DNA of 64,000 bases from Heterodera schachtii (GCA_023374025.1 SIJG01000063.1:310001-374000), one strand, 5' to 3'. Shown: positions 1-11,399, counted from the first letter of the stretch. Numbers and translations: made by a program. Notes: a model not told the origin generated them from the letters alone.

Positions 1-196
1 TTTTAGCGTTAGCCTCTGAGGGTGGAGGGGGGGGGGGGGTGAATGGGGAGGGTATTTCGTACTTCGTAAGGCAAATTTCTGACCCCCCCCCCCCCCCCCC
101 TCGCCAGTTCGTCCCAAAAAATTTTTTTTGAAAAAAATGCCGCAAAAAGTGGGTTGAAAAATAGCAAAAAGAAAGTCATTAGAAATTTTTTTTTCA

Positions 197-1612
197 TCAC
201 AGATTCGGTGACTGTGCACCTCGTTGGCAATGCCACCATTTTGCTGTCTCAAAACGGCAAATCCATCGGTCGAATTCCGTTCGAATCGGTCGTCGAATTG
301 GGCATGGCACGGAACAGCAGCAAAAGCCAATCCGCAACGACAAAATTGGACGAAACAGCAGCTGACAACACAACCGCAACTACATGGACACATGGCAAAA
401 TAATGGACGGTAAATTTGGCCAATTTGAGGGGGCGGAGAAACAAATTTTTCATTCGATCGGCCGAATTTTTTTTTCCAAATTTTTTGCTACCGGCACTTA
501 AATTTGTTTATGCGTTGATTGATAATTGTTTTTGTTGATCCATTGTTTTTTACTGAATTGTATATTTTGGCTGGGACTCAGTTGTCTTAATGCTCAGATG
601 TCATCGGTTTGACTTCATTCTTGGGTTTTTGAATGTAACTCATTAAGAGCTGTCGAATGATACCAAATTTGTCCGGGTTTGACCCTTTTTAAAGGTTCGG
701 AAAAATTTTTCAGCATTTTGAACCGCCGCTTCAAAAACCGGGTTAAAGTTGAAGCGGGTAAAAATTTTTGATTGCTTAATCGTTTTCAGTGCATAAGAAA
801 ACCTATAAAAGTGGTTTTGTGTGTTTTTGAATCTGGGCCCTATGATTAATATTTACCAAAGTGATTAATTTTGCCAGTTTCATTGTCCATTCCAACGTTG
901 GCACTTCGTGGCGATGCGTTCGACTTTTTCGGCCTTTCCCCGCAAACGGTGGAAAGTTTTTTGAACACTGTGCGCAACGCCATACAAAACACTGCAGGGA
1001 AAGCGCTGAGTTCAGGTGAAATGTACAAAAATATTCTCATTAAGACCGAACCAAATTTTTGTTTTATTCAAAATTAATTTTTAAATTATTTAAATGAAAT
1101 TTAACACTCTTTGGCACTTATTTTTTGGTGCCGATTTTAATATTATTTCAATCATTCATTTTGGCTTTTGTCGTCCCAAATAATTCCAATGTTTTTCGCA
1201 GGCGTTAGCCTCATCGGATTGGAAAAGCGTCTCTGCCCGTACGGCATCAGTCAGCCGGGCATTCAACTGCTGAACGACGGATTGGTGCTGCTCAACGCCG
1301 AGTTGGACGCGTACGTGCTGCTGTTTGACGGTGGTGGCATTGGCACGCAGCAAAAACAGCAGCAGAAACGACGGCACTGTTCACCAACGGAATTGTGAAA
1401 AGCGGGCGACAAAGAACAAGGAAAAATAAAGCCATTTGGAGATGATCAATTTCGATTTCACAAATGTTGTTTCAATCCTTCTCTTTATATAAATTATTAT
1501 CTTAAATTAAAGAAGCTCCTTGTACTTTATTGTTTAGAAAATACATGTACGATATTATAGGAATACCGTATACACTTAAACCAAAGAATGCAATAGAAGT
1601 ATAATCGCATTT
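197..1612 (+). repeat. Left arm of a 1.4-2.0-kb inverted duplication
   Basis: This block is repeated in reverse complement at about 4150-6182. It covers three exons, their introns and about 200 bp of 3' flank ending in a segment read as TAAGTGTATACGGTATTCC on the opposite arm. The right arm holds about 140 bp extra (4240-4380). Both arms keep the same intron sequences at high identity by eye. Confidence 0.85.
203..1398 (+). pseudogene. Orphan inverted copy of the last three exons of the BPI/LBP-like gene
   Basis: Three exons on the plus strand (203-409, 878-1015, 1202-1398) match the last three exons of the minus-strand gene at 4945-6172, with the same splice phases (G|TT and G|GC codons) and the same stop. 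They encode the C-terminal lipid-binding barrel portion, for example GDAFDFFGLSPQTVESFLN and LCPYGISQPGIQLL. No upstream exons precede it: similarity to the other copy stops at the CACAG acceptor near 196-202, and the preceding DNA is unrelated, with G and C homopolymer runs. The frames are open and differ from the parent by only a few substitutions (such as E for A and Q for R), so the copy is young. Without a signal peptide or the N-terminal half it is probably a non-functional fragment, unless spliced to exons outside the window. Confidence 0.7.
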
Positions 1613-1870
1613 TCCGCGCCACTCGCACTGTCCATCGGTTCTTCGCCACAATCACCAACAGATGATGAGGGGTGTTGTTGAGCATGTTGTTGTTGCTGGT
1701 GATGATGGTGTTGCTGTTGTTGCAGTTGGTGATGTCGTTGATGGAACAATTGTTGTTGCTGTTGCTGGTGATGCACAGCAGCAGCAGCGACGGCGGCACC
1801 GTTCGAAAACGGCCTGTCCAAGTGGCCACTGATCACACCTTCGTGAGCAACCATCGGCGGATTGCCTAAT
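1576..1870 (-). CDS. Gln/His-rich low-complexity exon, probable C-terminus of a regulatory protein
   Basis: Minus-strand open frame after a good acceptor (GATTAG at about 1868). It starts NPPMVAHEGVISGHLDRPF and runs into Ala, His and Gln repeats (HHQQQQQQ, LQQQQHHHHQQQQ), then an acidic tail and stop at 1576. Such composition is typical of transcription factors and co-regulators, but no DNA-binding domain is visible. The last dozen codons lie inside the inverted-duplication arm, so the present stop may have been created by that rearrangement. Likely the last exon of one gene with 2346-2690 and 2985-3297; exon joins are not certain. Confidence 0.4.
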
Positions 1871-2345
1871 CATAAGCACAGCAATAATCTGAGATATTTT
1901 TGTAAAAATTCTAACAAAAATCTAAAAAATTGACTCCGATTTAAATGTCAATGACCGGGTCCCGTTCATTTTTGGGCTTTTTCAGTTAATTAGCGTCGAA
2001 TTTCAATCACTATGCACTACGCCAGTCATCAATTTTAGGTATTAGCTTTTTTTTTTCAATTTATCGCCAAATTGCTCTTTGAGGTAATTTCTATAACGGA
2101 GAAAAAAAGTGCCGATTAGCTCCATCTGAACTTTTTGATTCAGATGTCATGACCCTGTCCCGTAATCTTTTTGAGCCTTTTCCAGGTAATTACCGTCGAG
2201 AATTCTCTATGCCAGTCATCAATTAATTAGATTTTTCAATTTATCGCCAAAATTTGATCATTTGTGGTAATTTGAAAAATGCCGATTAGCTCCATTGAAC
2301 TTTTTTTTTTGTTTTGGTTCATCCGTTTCTGCCCTTCTCTCAATA

Positions 2346-2690
2346 TCAAAAAAGATTGCCGATGATTCCCCAGCCTATGCCAATTTGCTTTTCTGTCGCT
2401 TCGGCTTCACCTGCTGCTGCGGCTGCGTTCGCTTCTCGTCCTCCTCCAATTGGTGTCGTCGTCGTTGTTGCTGCTGTTGTCGTCGCTGCACCGCCAAAAA
2501 GCATTTGCTGCTGCTGTTGGGCGGCCAATTGTTGCAACAAATGGGGTTGCAGCATCAACAGTTGTTGCTGATACGCGGCCAAGTCGGCCCCTCCGCCGCC
2601 TCCGCCCATCAGAAAAGGGGCCAACGCGCCGGAGGCAATCGCTGACGCGGAGGACGACGACCCCTCGGGGATGGACACGGACGGGCACAG
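2346..2690 (-). CDS. Ala/Gly/Gln-rich low-complexity exon
   Basis: Minus-strand open frame beginning LIGLCPSVSIPEGSSSSASA, followed by a Gly6 run, AAYQQQLLMLQPHLLQQLAA, a Gln5 run, Thr-rich and Ala-rich stretches. It is GC-richer than its surroundings, as expected of real coding sequence in this AT-rich window. Probably an internal exon of the same minus-strand gene as 2985-3297 and 1576-1870. The function is not recognisable; a transcriptional co-regulator is a guess from composition only. Overlapping frames are also open because of the triplet repeats, so the frame choice is moderate. Confidence 0.4.
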   Translation of the reverse strand: MCPSVSIPEGSSSSASAIASGALAPFLMGGGGGGADLAAYQQQLLMLQPHLLQQLAAQQQQQMLFGGAATTTAATTTTTPIGGGREANAAAAAGEAEATEKQIGIGWGIIGNLF

Positions 2691-2984
2691 TCCGATCAGT
2701 CCTTTTTAAGCAACAAACTCCGATCAGAGAGTGAATATGAATGGTCAGGCACCGGGAGAAATTTATCAGGGTAATTAGGGTTTAATGATGTAAAATAAAT
2801 ATATATATATACTATTAGCAACAAAATGGAAAAACATCTGTCGTACCAAAATAAAGAATCTTTATTAGAAAAGGATTCTCATTGTGTTTATTTGGCCTGC
2901 CTTCTTTTTTTTGCTTATTTCTTCGATTCTATGTGAAAAGCCCCATTAATGCTAATTGCAAATAATGTGTGTCTTGGCCACCGG

Positions 2985-3297
2985 ATAACCAACCAGTTAA
3001 TGGGATATGGGCCATTTGTGCTGCTCCTCCATGATGGTCTTTGAACATCGCCTGGTGGGCCAGTGACGACAAATTGGCCCTGCCACCGCCCGATGCCATC
3101 GACGGCATTTGGACGCGCTGCTTCTGTGCCAACATTGAAGACTGTTGCTGGGTCGCAAACAGAGAAGGCATTGGAGCAGCACTTGCGGAGGCGGAGGAGC
3201 CCAAAGCGGAGAGTTGGCCAATGGCGATCAGCCGCTTCATGGCCATCAGTTCGACACGGTTCACAAAATTTGAACGGCGAAAAATTGAATTTGGCAT
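2985..3297 (-). CDS. Ser/Ala/Gln-rich exon with an amphipathic start
   Basis: Minus-strand open frame containing NRVELMAMKRLIAIGQLSAL, then a Ser/Ala-rich linker, ATQQQSSMLAQKQRVQMPS, a Gly-rich patch and HQAMFKDHHGGAAQMAHIP. GC content is clearly above the flanks. A possible earlier exon lies at about 3806-3990 on the same strand (REVRRALAGAIPEDLKAHFK), directly behind a CT microsatellite. The family is not recognised. Exon limits are approximate; possible donors lie near 2980-3000. Confidence 0.4.
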
Positions 3298-3469
3298 TTT
3301 AAAGAAAATTAATTTCGAAAAATGAGTTTAATTGTATGAAAACCTAATTTTTAAAAGTTACAATAAATGAGCAAAGCAACTCTTATTAAAAAAATTCAAT
3401 TAGGGTATTTCAAAAAAATTTTAGCCAGAAAATTATTATTTTTTTGCTATTTTGGTCTCCATTTTTCAA

Positions 3470-3660
3470 AAATATGGTAAAATGGGGGTCCGGTGGTGCC
3501 GATAGGCGCCACTGGAAAAATTTTTGAGAATTTTAATAGAATTTGTTAAGAAAATTGCTTAATATTTCAAAAAAATTTACTTAAAATTTTTACTTTTTTG
3601 GGTTCCGAGGGGGGGGGGGAGGGCTTTAGCCCCCTAAGCCCCCCGGGCTACGCCCTTGAT
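3470..3660 (-). repeat. Dispersed repeat with GC-rich core and pyrimidine/purine hairpin
   Basis: Holds a minus-strand copy of the GC-rich core (GGTGCCGATAGGCGCC at about 3496-3511) seen inside several transposons here, preceded by the same flank as at 14990-15015, and a G-run followed by GGGCTTTAGCCCCC near 3620-3640. No terminal repeats were found. Confidence 0.55.
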
Positions 3661-3805
3661 TAAATTAGGCATTTTTAGAATTGAATTTTTAAAAAATGAA
3701 TATAATATTATTAAAACTCAATTAAAAGTTACAATAAATAAACAAAAAAATCTCTTCTTACATTGATCAAATGAGAAAAAATAAATAAATTTATTAAAAA
3801 AGTTA

Positions 3806-3990
3806 TTCTTGAAATGTGCCTTCAAATCTTCTGGGATTGCGCCGGCGAGTGCTCTGCGCACTTCGCGAGCCGCCGCCTCGCGCAAAACCGCCAGCAGCAG
3901 AACAACGACGAGTGATGGAACACAGAGAAAGAGAGATAATGAGAGAAAGAGAGAGAGAGAGAGAAAGAAGAGAGCGGGAGAGGCAGAGGG
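3806..3990 (-). CDS. Possible upstream exon of the low-complexity gene
   Basis: Minus-strand frame with VVVLLLAVLREAAAREVRRA followed by AGAIPEDLKAHFK. It is GC-rich against AT-rich flanks. A consensus donor (T|GTAAGAAG) lies about 45 bp downstream in the same open frame. No start codon or clear acceptor is visible because a CT repeat (about 3917-3970) replaces the expected polypyrimidine/AG region. Function unknown. Confidence 0.3.
3917..3970. repeat. GA/CT microsatellite
   Basis: Run of GAGAGA and GAAAGA units on the plus strand, next to a possible minus-strand exon. Confidence 0.8.
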
Positions 3991-4149
3991 CGACCGTATT
4001 CAATGTGAAATGCATACTGTAACTTTGTGTATTCGAAAACAGAACCGGAGAAGCAAACCGTACAAAAAGCAATTTTGAGAATTTTTTAATTTCGGCATTT
4101 AAAAAATAACCAAAAAGTCAAAGGGATCAAAACATTCAGTAAGACTGCT

Positions 4150-6182
4150 CCAAAAATGCGATTATATTTCTATTGCATTTTTTGGTTTAAGTGTATACGG
4201 TATTCCTTATAATATCGTACTGTTTCATGTATTTTTAAATAATTTCCCTTTTTACATCACAGTTCTTCCATTTAGACGGTGCATAATATGTGAATGTGTT
4301 ACAGTGAATTGAAAACTTACCGTAATTTACAAAAATGTTTTTTATTGTTCCATTTTTTTATTATATTTCCTCAACAATAAAGTACAAAGAGCTTCTTTAA
4401 TTTAAGAAATTAAGTTTGCTTTGTTATTTCTTAATACAATATTCAATTATTAAGTTAGGCAATTCATTTAATTATTTTTATGCTTTTTGCCGTTCAAAAT
4501 TAAAAAATAAATTATTATGTGTTAATAACAGAAAAACACATTAATTGAAAGAAAATGAATTAAATTAAAAGATCCATTTTAAAGGCATGAAACGAAATAA
4601 GAATGCAAAAATAACGACGGAAAAATAAAATTAATGAAAGACAAAAACAATAAAAAAAAATTATGAATAAAGCTTAAACGATTCATTTGTACGAGTGTAT
4701 TTTGAGAATATCAAATCATTAAAAAATGGGCACCCGAAATCCTCAAATCAATTCATATGGAATAATTAATGTTAATTGTTAAAATTGTCCGGGTCGGTGG
4801 GACAGAGTGCCAGACTATTTTAAAGAGTAGGACAGTAAATTGAAATTATATTTTGAAATCGAAATTGACCATCTCCAAATTTCCTATTTTGTGATTTTTG
4901 ACTTTTATTTTCTTTGTTCTCCCCCTCCCCCGCCGCCTGCTTTTTCACAATTCCGTTGGTGAACAGTGCCGTCGTTTCTGCTGTTGTTTTTGCCTGGTGC
5001 CAATGCCACCACCGTCAAACAGCAGCACGTACGCGTCCAACTCGGCGTTGAGCAGCACCAATCCGTCGTCCAGCAGTTGAATGCCCGGCTGACTGATGCC
5101 GTACGGGCAGAGATGCCTTTCTAAGCCGACGAGGCTAACGCCTGCGAAAAACATTGGAATTATTTGGGACAACGAAATGCCAAAGTGAATGATTGAAAAA
5201 TAATTAAAAATCGGCACCAAAAAATAAAGTGCCAAAGTGTGTTAAATTTAATTTAAATAATTAAAATTAATTAATTTTGAGTAAAAAAAAAAATAAAAAG
5301 TATGGTTCGGTCTTTATGAGAATATTTCTGTACTTTTCACCTGAACTCAGCGCTTTCCCTGCAGTGTTTTGTATGGCGTTGCGCACAGTGTTCAAAAAAC
5401 TTTCCACCGTTTGCGGAGAAAGGCCAAAAAAGTCGAACGCATCGCCACGAAGTGCCAACGTTGGAATGGACAATGAAACTGGCAAATTTAATCACTTTGG
5501 TAAATATTAATCATAGGGCCCAGATTCAAAACACACAAAACCACTTTTATAGGTTTTCTTATGCACTGAAAACGATTAAGCAATCAAAAATTTTTACCCG
5601 CTTCAACTTTAAACCGGTTTTTGAAGCGGCGGTTCAAAATGCTGAAAAATTTTTCCGAACCTTTAAAAAGGGTCAAACCCGGACAAATTTGGTATCATTC
5701 GACAGCTCTTAATGAGTTACATTCAAAAACCCAAGAATGAAGTCAAACCGATGACATCTGAGCATTAAGACAACTGAGTCCCAGCCAAAATATACAATTC
5801 AGTAAAAAAAACAATGGATCAACAAAAACAATTATCAATCACGCATAAACAAAATTTTAAAAAACGAACAAATTTAAGTGCCGGTAGCAAAAAATTTGGA
5901 AAAAAAAATTCGGCCGATCGAATGAAAAATTTGTTTCTCCGCCCCCTCAAATTTGCCAAATTTACCGTCCATTATTTTGCCATGTGTCCCTGTAGTTGCG
6001 GTTGTGTTGTCAGCTGCTGTTTCGTCCAATTTTGTCGTTGCGGATTGGCTTTTGCTGCTGTTCCGTGCCATGCCCAATTCGACGACCGATGCGAACGGAA
6101 TTCGGCCGATGGATTTGCCGTTTTGAGACAGCAAAATGGTGGCATTGCCAACGAGGTGCACAGTCACCGAATCTGTGATAGC
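4150..6182 (-). repeat. Right arm of the inverted duplication
   Basis: Reverse-complement partner of 197-1612. It contains the 3' end of the apparently intact BPI/LBP-like gene, so this arm is the likely source. The outer break lies exactly at the exon acceptor (about 6173-6182), and the inner break lies inside flanking DNA near 4150. Confidence 0.85.
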
Positions 6183-9100
6183 ATTTCGTGACTACTACGA
6201 TAATCGGCATTTCTTTTGGTAGTGATGTACGAGACCGAAAATTTCCCGAGACTCGGGACCGAGACTCGACCCAAGACCAAAAACCCCGAGACCGAGACCC
6301 AAAAAACCCGAGAGTCGAGACTTTTTTAACTGAGTTTGGTCCCACTTTTTGTGGCAATAATTTCATTTTTAATTTTCTATTAAATTTGGGCTTTTCCTTT
6401 AATTATTTTTTTGCGTATGCTTTTTGGTCTCTGCTTTTTTAATTGAATTTTTCTTTGCATTTAAATCATTCCCATAAAAGAAAGAATTTTACCTTTGGCG
6501 AATTTGATGTTGGGCGCTTGCACCGGTTCAATCTGTGAATTACCAAATTTAGAATTTTTCATTTACTCTCTACAAATTGCCTCAATTTCCAACTGTTGGT
6601 CCGGGTATTTCTCGCCCAATTCGGGAACGGAATCGCTTAGGCACACTTCGTCCGGCCCACAAGTGGTGCGCAACATTTGGCCAAACATTGCCGAGTTTGG
6701 TCCCAGCCGAACTTTCATCATTTTTGCGCTAATTGTAAGGGGAAAAAATAATATTTTATTTTTATTTTAAGTGGAGAAATTTTAATTAATTCATTTATTA
6801 ATGAAGACCGGATTTTTTGGATTACCATATTTTAATTTTTGTATATTTATTTCGGTCTAAAAACCAAATGAATGGTCTTTTAGCTTGGTTTGAAGCATCA
6901 AGGATGCGTTTTTATTTTCAAATTTTCCCGTATTATCCTTATTAGGGGAAATTTGTCCATATTTTGGGAATTTTTTCTTTCATATTATATAATTCACATT
7001 TTGGGCTTTTGGATTTTTTTTTTGTCCATATATTGAGCGATGGACAAAAAGTGCAAAATTTGCTAAATTTTTGACTAAATCAACTCATTACTTTGCTACC
7101 ATACGATAGCCCTTGAATTGCGACAATAGCTTGCTAAATTTCAAAAAATTTTAAACAAATTTTGCACTTTTTGTCCATCGCCCAATTTGCACTTTTTGTC
7201 CCTTGACCTAGCACCTAAATTTTCATATAAGAATCAGTAAATTTCTGCCAAAATTTGACGGAGTTTTCACATACAAAAAGAACATTTACCGTACTCGCTC
7301 GATTAGAACCTCCCTCTCGAATATAGCCCCCCTTCTGAGGGGGTTGAACAATAGAGCCTCCGGGGGCTATAATCGAGCAAGTACGGTAATTCTAATCGAA
7401 TGACACTTCAAATTTTAATGGGAATTCCAATTGAGTACCGAAATGCCTGCTGCAATGCATCATTTACGCTCAATTCTGAAATAATCATTTCCACAGCTTT
7501 GCGCTGATATCCGTTTAATCCGACGCCGGGAAAGCGAAGTATTGGCGGCGGCGGTGCCTTTGTCCTGCGGTTGTTCTCCCGCTGTTGCTGATCCGTCTCC
7601 AATTCGTCCGCGTCTCTCAGTAAACTTTTGTCCTCATCCTCCGCCAATTTTTTCGCACTTTTCGGCCTCATTTGGACAATGTCTTCGATCAATTCGGTGT
7701 TGACATTTGTCATCTAATGAGACAAAAAAGCAATTAAAACGGGGAATTGAGGGAAATTTCAAATAATTTGTTTGTCAATTAAGTAAAATTTGAGAGCAAA
7801 AAATTTACACAAATTTTATGGGTTATTTTACCGGCACTGGCGGATCCATAAAAACATTTCCACTGATTCCGACGGCAAAAAAGTCGGAGCCCGCGCTGGA
7901 ATCGAGAAAATCGAGGTCGATGAACACTTGGCCAAGCGAATGCTTGAAAATTAAATGGCATTTGGGATTTGAATTAATTGCCAAAACCATGTCCAATAAG
8001 TCCAAAAATGATGTTGCAAAATCTGTCGGACATTCCGCAGAAAGTGCATTTCTTCGGGCACTGCTCGTGCCGTTGTGGCCAAAGTGTTCCTTGGAGTTTT
8101 TGCCGAATTTGCCCCACCCGCCGGACAACAAAGTCGGCACTTCCTTTTGCTGTGCAGCAGTAACTGTTTTGTTTTTGTCAACAATTCCGGCCGATTCTTA
8201 AAATCACAGAAGAAAGCATTAAATTATTGGCTTCATAAATCCACAAAATGGGCATTTTTTGGCAAAATTTTCATAACTTTTCTCTTATCAGCTGCAAGCA
8301 AATTTAAATTTAGGTATCATTAAGAAAAACTATTTTATGAGATTTGTCACAATTTTATAAAACGAATATCATGGAGAACAATGGAGACATAGAAGAATGA
8401 ATATCAATTGAAAATAATTAAAATTTTATTTTACATAGTTCTTTTTCATTTTTCTTGCTATTTTGCAGAGAATGAATGGGCTCAGGCGCCCGACGGGCTT
8501 TTGCCGGGCCGCCAGAGTCCGGGGCCGGTAAATTTTGAAAATACTGATCCCGGACCGCCCGTTTAAAATAGCTTTCTTTTTTTTTTACCGGACAGACCTG
8601 CCCTGTCAATTGTCTGATTATAAGCTTGAGTCCGGAAATCTTTAAAAATGCATTCTCTATTAGTTTGCATTTTAGCAATAGCTGCTAAAATTCAACCAAA
8701 AATTTCAACACAAAAAAAAACAATTAAAAAATATTTTTTTATTTTAAATCATTTTTTGAAATAGCCCCCACTTTCTGCTGATTTTGTGCTTGATGCTGCT
8801 GGGCTTTTGTCCGTCTCAAAGTCAATCACTTCTAAGCCTCTTCGTCGCCGTTGGCTTCGTCGCCAAAAGCGCTTGTCACGCGAATCTTCAGCAGAAAATG
8901 TTCAAAATTCCAATGCTTTTCAATATTTTCTGGAATTTTCCAACCTCTACGGTTGCCATTCCGCCGCTTGTGCTTACTGTAGCTCATTGTCAACAGATTA
9001 CTGTAGAAGCGTTGCGCGGACGACGGACGGTCCAACTGAAGAGCAATTGGCGGGGACGAAGAACAGTCGTCAGAATCGGAGGAGACAAACGAGGAAATGA

Positions 9101-11350
9101 TCTGTGATGAGCCAAAAATGCATTTCAGATTTAATTATTTTAAATTTTAGTTTTTTTACAAAATGCCAATGAAATGCCAACCTTCGCCACGCTTATTGCC
9201 CGGGGCATACGGCGCAACACGAGGTTGACCCTCTCGCGAATGGTGTCCGAAATGGTCTCACAAATTGTGCTGGTGATCAGCTCCTTGGCCTTGTCCAACA
9301 TTTCGGTCTTAAAATCACGCAAATAAAACATAAATATTAGTGATACTTGAGAGTCTCGGTGTCGACTCGAGAAAAGTCTCGGGGTTTTCGGTCTCGAGGT
9401 CAAGTCTCGGTCTCGGGAAATTTTTGGTCTTGAGCATCACTAATAAATATACGGATTTTTCTTTATAAAAATACGGTGCGTCATTAATCGATTTGAATTT
9501 TTAAAATCAATACAAATCGAAGGGGAAAAACTTTTGTTTGTTTGGCCATGTCCCACCTTGTACTTCAAATTGATCGGTTCCGTGAGCAAGCCCATGTTTG
9601 TCACTTTGGTGCTGATCATTCCGCTACGCAACTCGCAGGTGGCAATGCGAAGGTACGGCACTTTGTGCTGGTCCTTTTGCAGGTCGAACAGTGCCGTGAT
9701 GGACAGCTGACGGGCGGAGACGAAAAAGTTGCCAGTGATCGGAACGGAAGTGATCAGCAGCTGCACACTGCCATTCAGCAGACTCTCGATGCTGAAATTG
9801 CAGAATTAATTTTTTTTAAAGGCTCGAAATCGAGATGAGTCATCAATGCGAGGCTTTTCCTTCCCAAGAGACCATTAAAATTAATGTGGCAGCCAAAATG
9901 CCGTGTTAAAAGTGCCGAACAAATCACCCGCACGCAAAACCAACTCACTCGACATCGAACGAGAGAATGTCGAGCAGCAGCACATTCGGGCCCAACGGCT
10001 TCAGCGTCAGTGAGCGAGGCTTTTGGAAGGACGAAATGCGAAAAGTGTGCAGGTGAAAACAGCCCTCGGCAAAGCATTGCTTTTGGGGCCGAATTTGAAC
10101 ATGTTGAGCCTCGTGGTTGAACACATTGACTAAAGGGAGAGAGAGGGCGAGTAGACGGACGGAAAGCATTCATTTGATCACTGATCAGAGCCTAATGAAT
10201 GATCATAAATTTAGAGTCAAAAGCATGAAACTTTTGTAACTTTGCAAGTAATTAAAATCATGTGTTTTTAAAATTAAAGACTAGTCCAAATTCGTACAGA
10301 AAAGTCGAGACGTCTCCTCAAAGATTGGTGGATTGAATCTGGCCTTTAAATAGAAAAAAAGTCAAATAAATTTATAATTTAATAATTATATTTTATATTT
10401 AAGCAAATAAAGCCCGGAACTGGACCGGATCCTGTCAGATTTTTTTTTATTGAAAAGTGCACCAAGATTAGGTAGTAGTCCAGAAATCCTGCATATTTTA
10501 TAATAAAAGTTTTCATATATTTGTTATATTAAATCACTCTTTGCTGTGCTCACTCTGATCCCAACAAATTGTGCCGTGTTTGGCATTCTGTCCGTTTCAC
10601 TGTCGTTTTTTCCTTCCCTTCGCTCTTTGCCCTCAGGCGTGATGTCGGCTTGCCTTTGATGTTGATCGTCCCTTTTCGTCAGAAGTGCCAGAGGGGAAAA
10701 TGGCGGCACAATTAAATTGTTGTTGTTGCTGTTTTCAAGTGTGGAGACGGCGATGGCGGGGAAAAGCGTTGGCAAAGTGAGCAAAGCGCCAACAATTGGC
10801 AAATTGGGAAAATTTAAAAAACGGTATGGCACTTTTGCCAAATATTCTCACCAACGGTTGGCGGCGATTCCAACGCGGTCCATTCCAACCGTGGCACACT
10901 GATCAGCCCCGGCATTTGAAGCCATCCACCGCTCCAAATCGACGACGGTCCATTGGATGGTGAGGCAATTGTCGTCGGCACAGTTTCGGTCACGGCATTG
11001 CTGTCGAATTGGGCCGATTTTGAGGCAATCGGCACGGGAGAAGAAGCAGCATCATGTGGGAGTGTAGAGATTGTGGCCAAAATTGGCACCGGAGAAACAT
11101 CGGGCGGCATAATAAGCATATTCTGATGTACGCTTTGTCCCTCCATTTTGGCATTTTGTCCCTCCATTTTGGCATTTTGCCCCTCCATTTTGGCATTTTG
11201 GCTCTCATCGCTTTGGCTTGCTATGATCAGAATATTTTGCAAGGTTATAAACAGCAGCAAATGAGCCCATAACAAAGCCTTGAAATAATTAATTTTTTTA
11301 GTATTCCAAAAAATTCTAAGGCTTACCCATCGGCGTTTGTCGCTTCTCAT
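4945..11350 (-). CDS. Secreted BPI/LBP-family lipid-binding protein, 15 exons, about 947 aa
   Basis: Exons read on the minus strand: 11350-11327, 11278-10852, 10831-10554, 10343-10298, 10129-9949, 9791-9557, 9307-9182, 9101-8945, 8196-7832, 7713-7439, 6728-6581, 6532-6493, 6172-5966, 5478-5341, 5141-4945. All phases agree and the sum is 948 codons. A signal peptide (LLWAHLLLFITLQNIL) follows the first 8 residues. The next ~170 residues are a linker with QNAKMEG repeated three times, Ser/Pro/Thr-rich sequence and a Lys/Glu-rich segment. The N-terminal barrel features SVQLLITSVPITGNFFVSAR, a conserved-looking Cys in RIATCELRSG and another in STICETISDTIRERV. The C-terminal half holds FIDLDFLDSSAGSDFFAVGI and VHLVGNATILLSQNG. 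Members bind lipid or lipopolysaccharide outside the cell; nematode roles are poorly known. At roughly twice the usual ~480 aa, it is unusually long. The 10832-10851 and 6533-6580 introns are abnormal (see findings). Confidence 0.75.
6220..6331 (+). mobile_element. Truncated hAT-like element end (TAGTGATG type)
   Basis: Begins TAGTGATGTACGAGACCG and continues as GAGACTCGGGACC-type repeats, the same end as the complete elements at 9338-9442 and 44432-44503. The opposite end (expected CATCACTA) is missing. It lies in an intron of the BPI/LBP-like gene. Confidence 0.5.
7020..7200. repeat. Foldback sequence in an intron
   Basis: GCGATGGACAAAAAGTGCAA near 7036 recurs in reverse complement near 7165 (CTTTTTGTCCATCGCCC), with a shorter third copy following. 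Probably a small foldback element; no target duplication was identified. Confidence 0.5.
7287..7388. mobile_element. Small TIR element, TACCGTA ends
   Basis: Ends TACCGTACTCGCTCGATTA and, inverted, TAATCGAGCAAGTACGGTA, with TA at both borders and an internal CCTCCxxxGGAGG-type stem. Related stretches lie at 14452-14520 and 17322-17458. A TA target site would suit Tc1/mariner-type insertion; this is inference. Confidence 0.6.
9338..9442. mobile_element. hAT-like MITE, 105 bp
   Basis: Ends TAGTGATAC and GCATCACTA with internal GAGAGTCTCGG-type repeats. Flanked by a perfect 8-bp direct repeat ATAAATAT (9330-9337 and 9443-9450). Lies in the intron between the 9791-9557 and 9307-9182 exons of the BPI/LBP-like gene. 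Confidence 0.85.
11139..11205 (-). repeat. 21-bp coding minisatellite, three copies
   Basis: Three tandem 21-bp units encode QNAKMEG x3 just after the signal peptide of the BPI/LBP-like protein. The length is a multiple of three, so copy-number change would keep the frame. Confidence 0.9.
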
Positions 11351-11399
11351 TTTTGCCGTTTTTGATATGTGAAAAATAAGCGGAGGCAATTTTATAATT

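Noticed and set aside
2295..2734. Plus-strand frames rich in Leu, Cys and Arg
   Set aside because: They are the complements of the Gln/Ala-rich minus-strand exon; triplet repeats keep all frames open.
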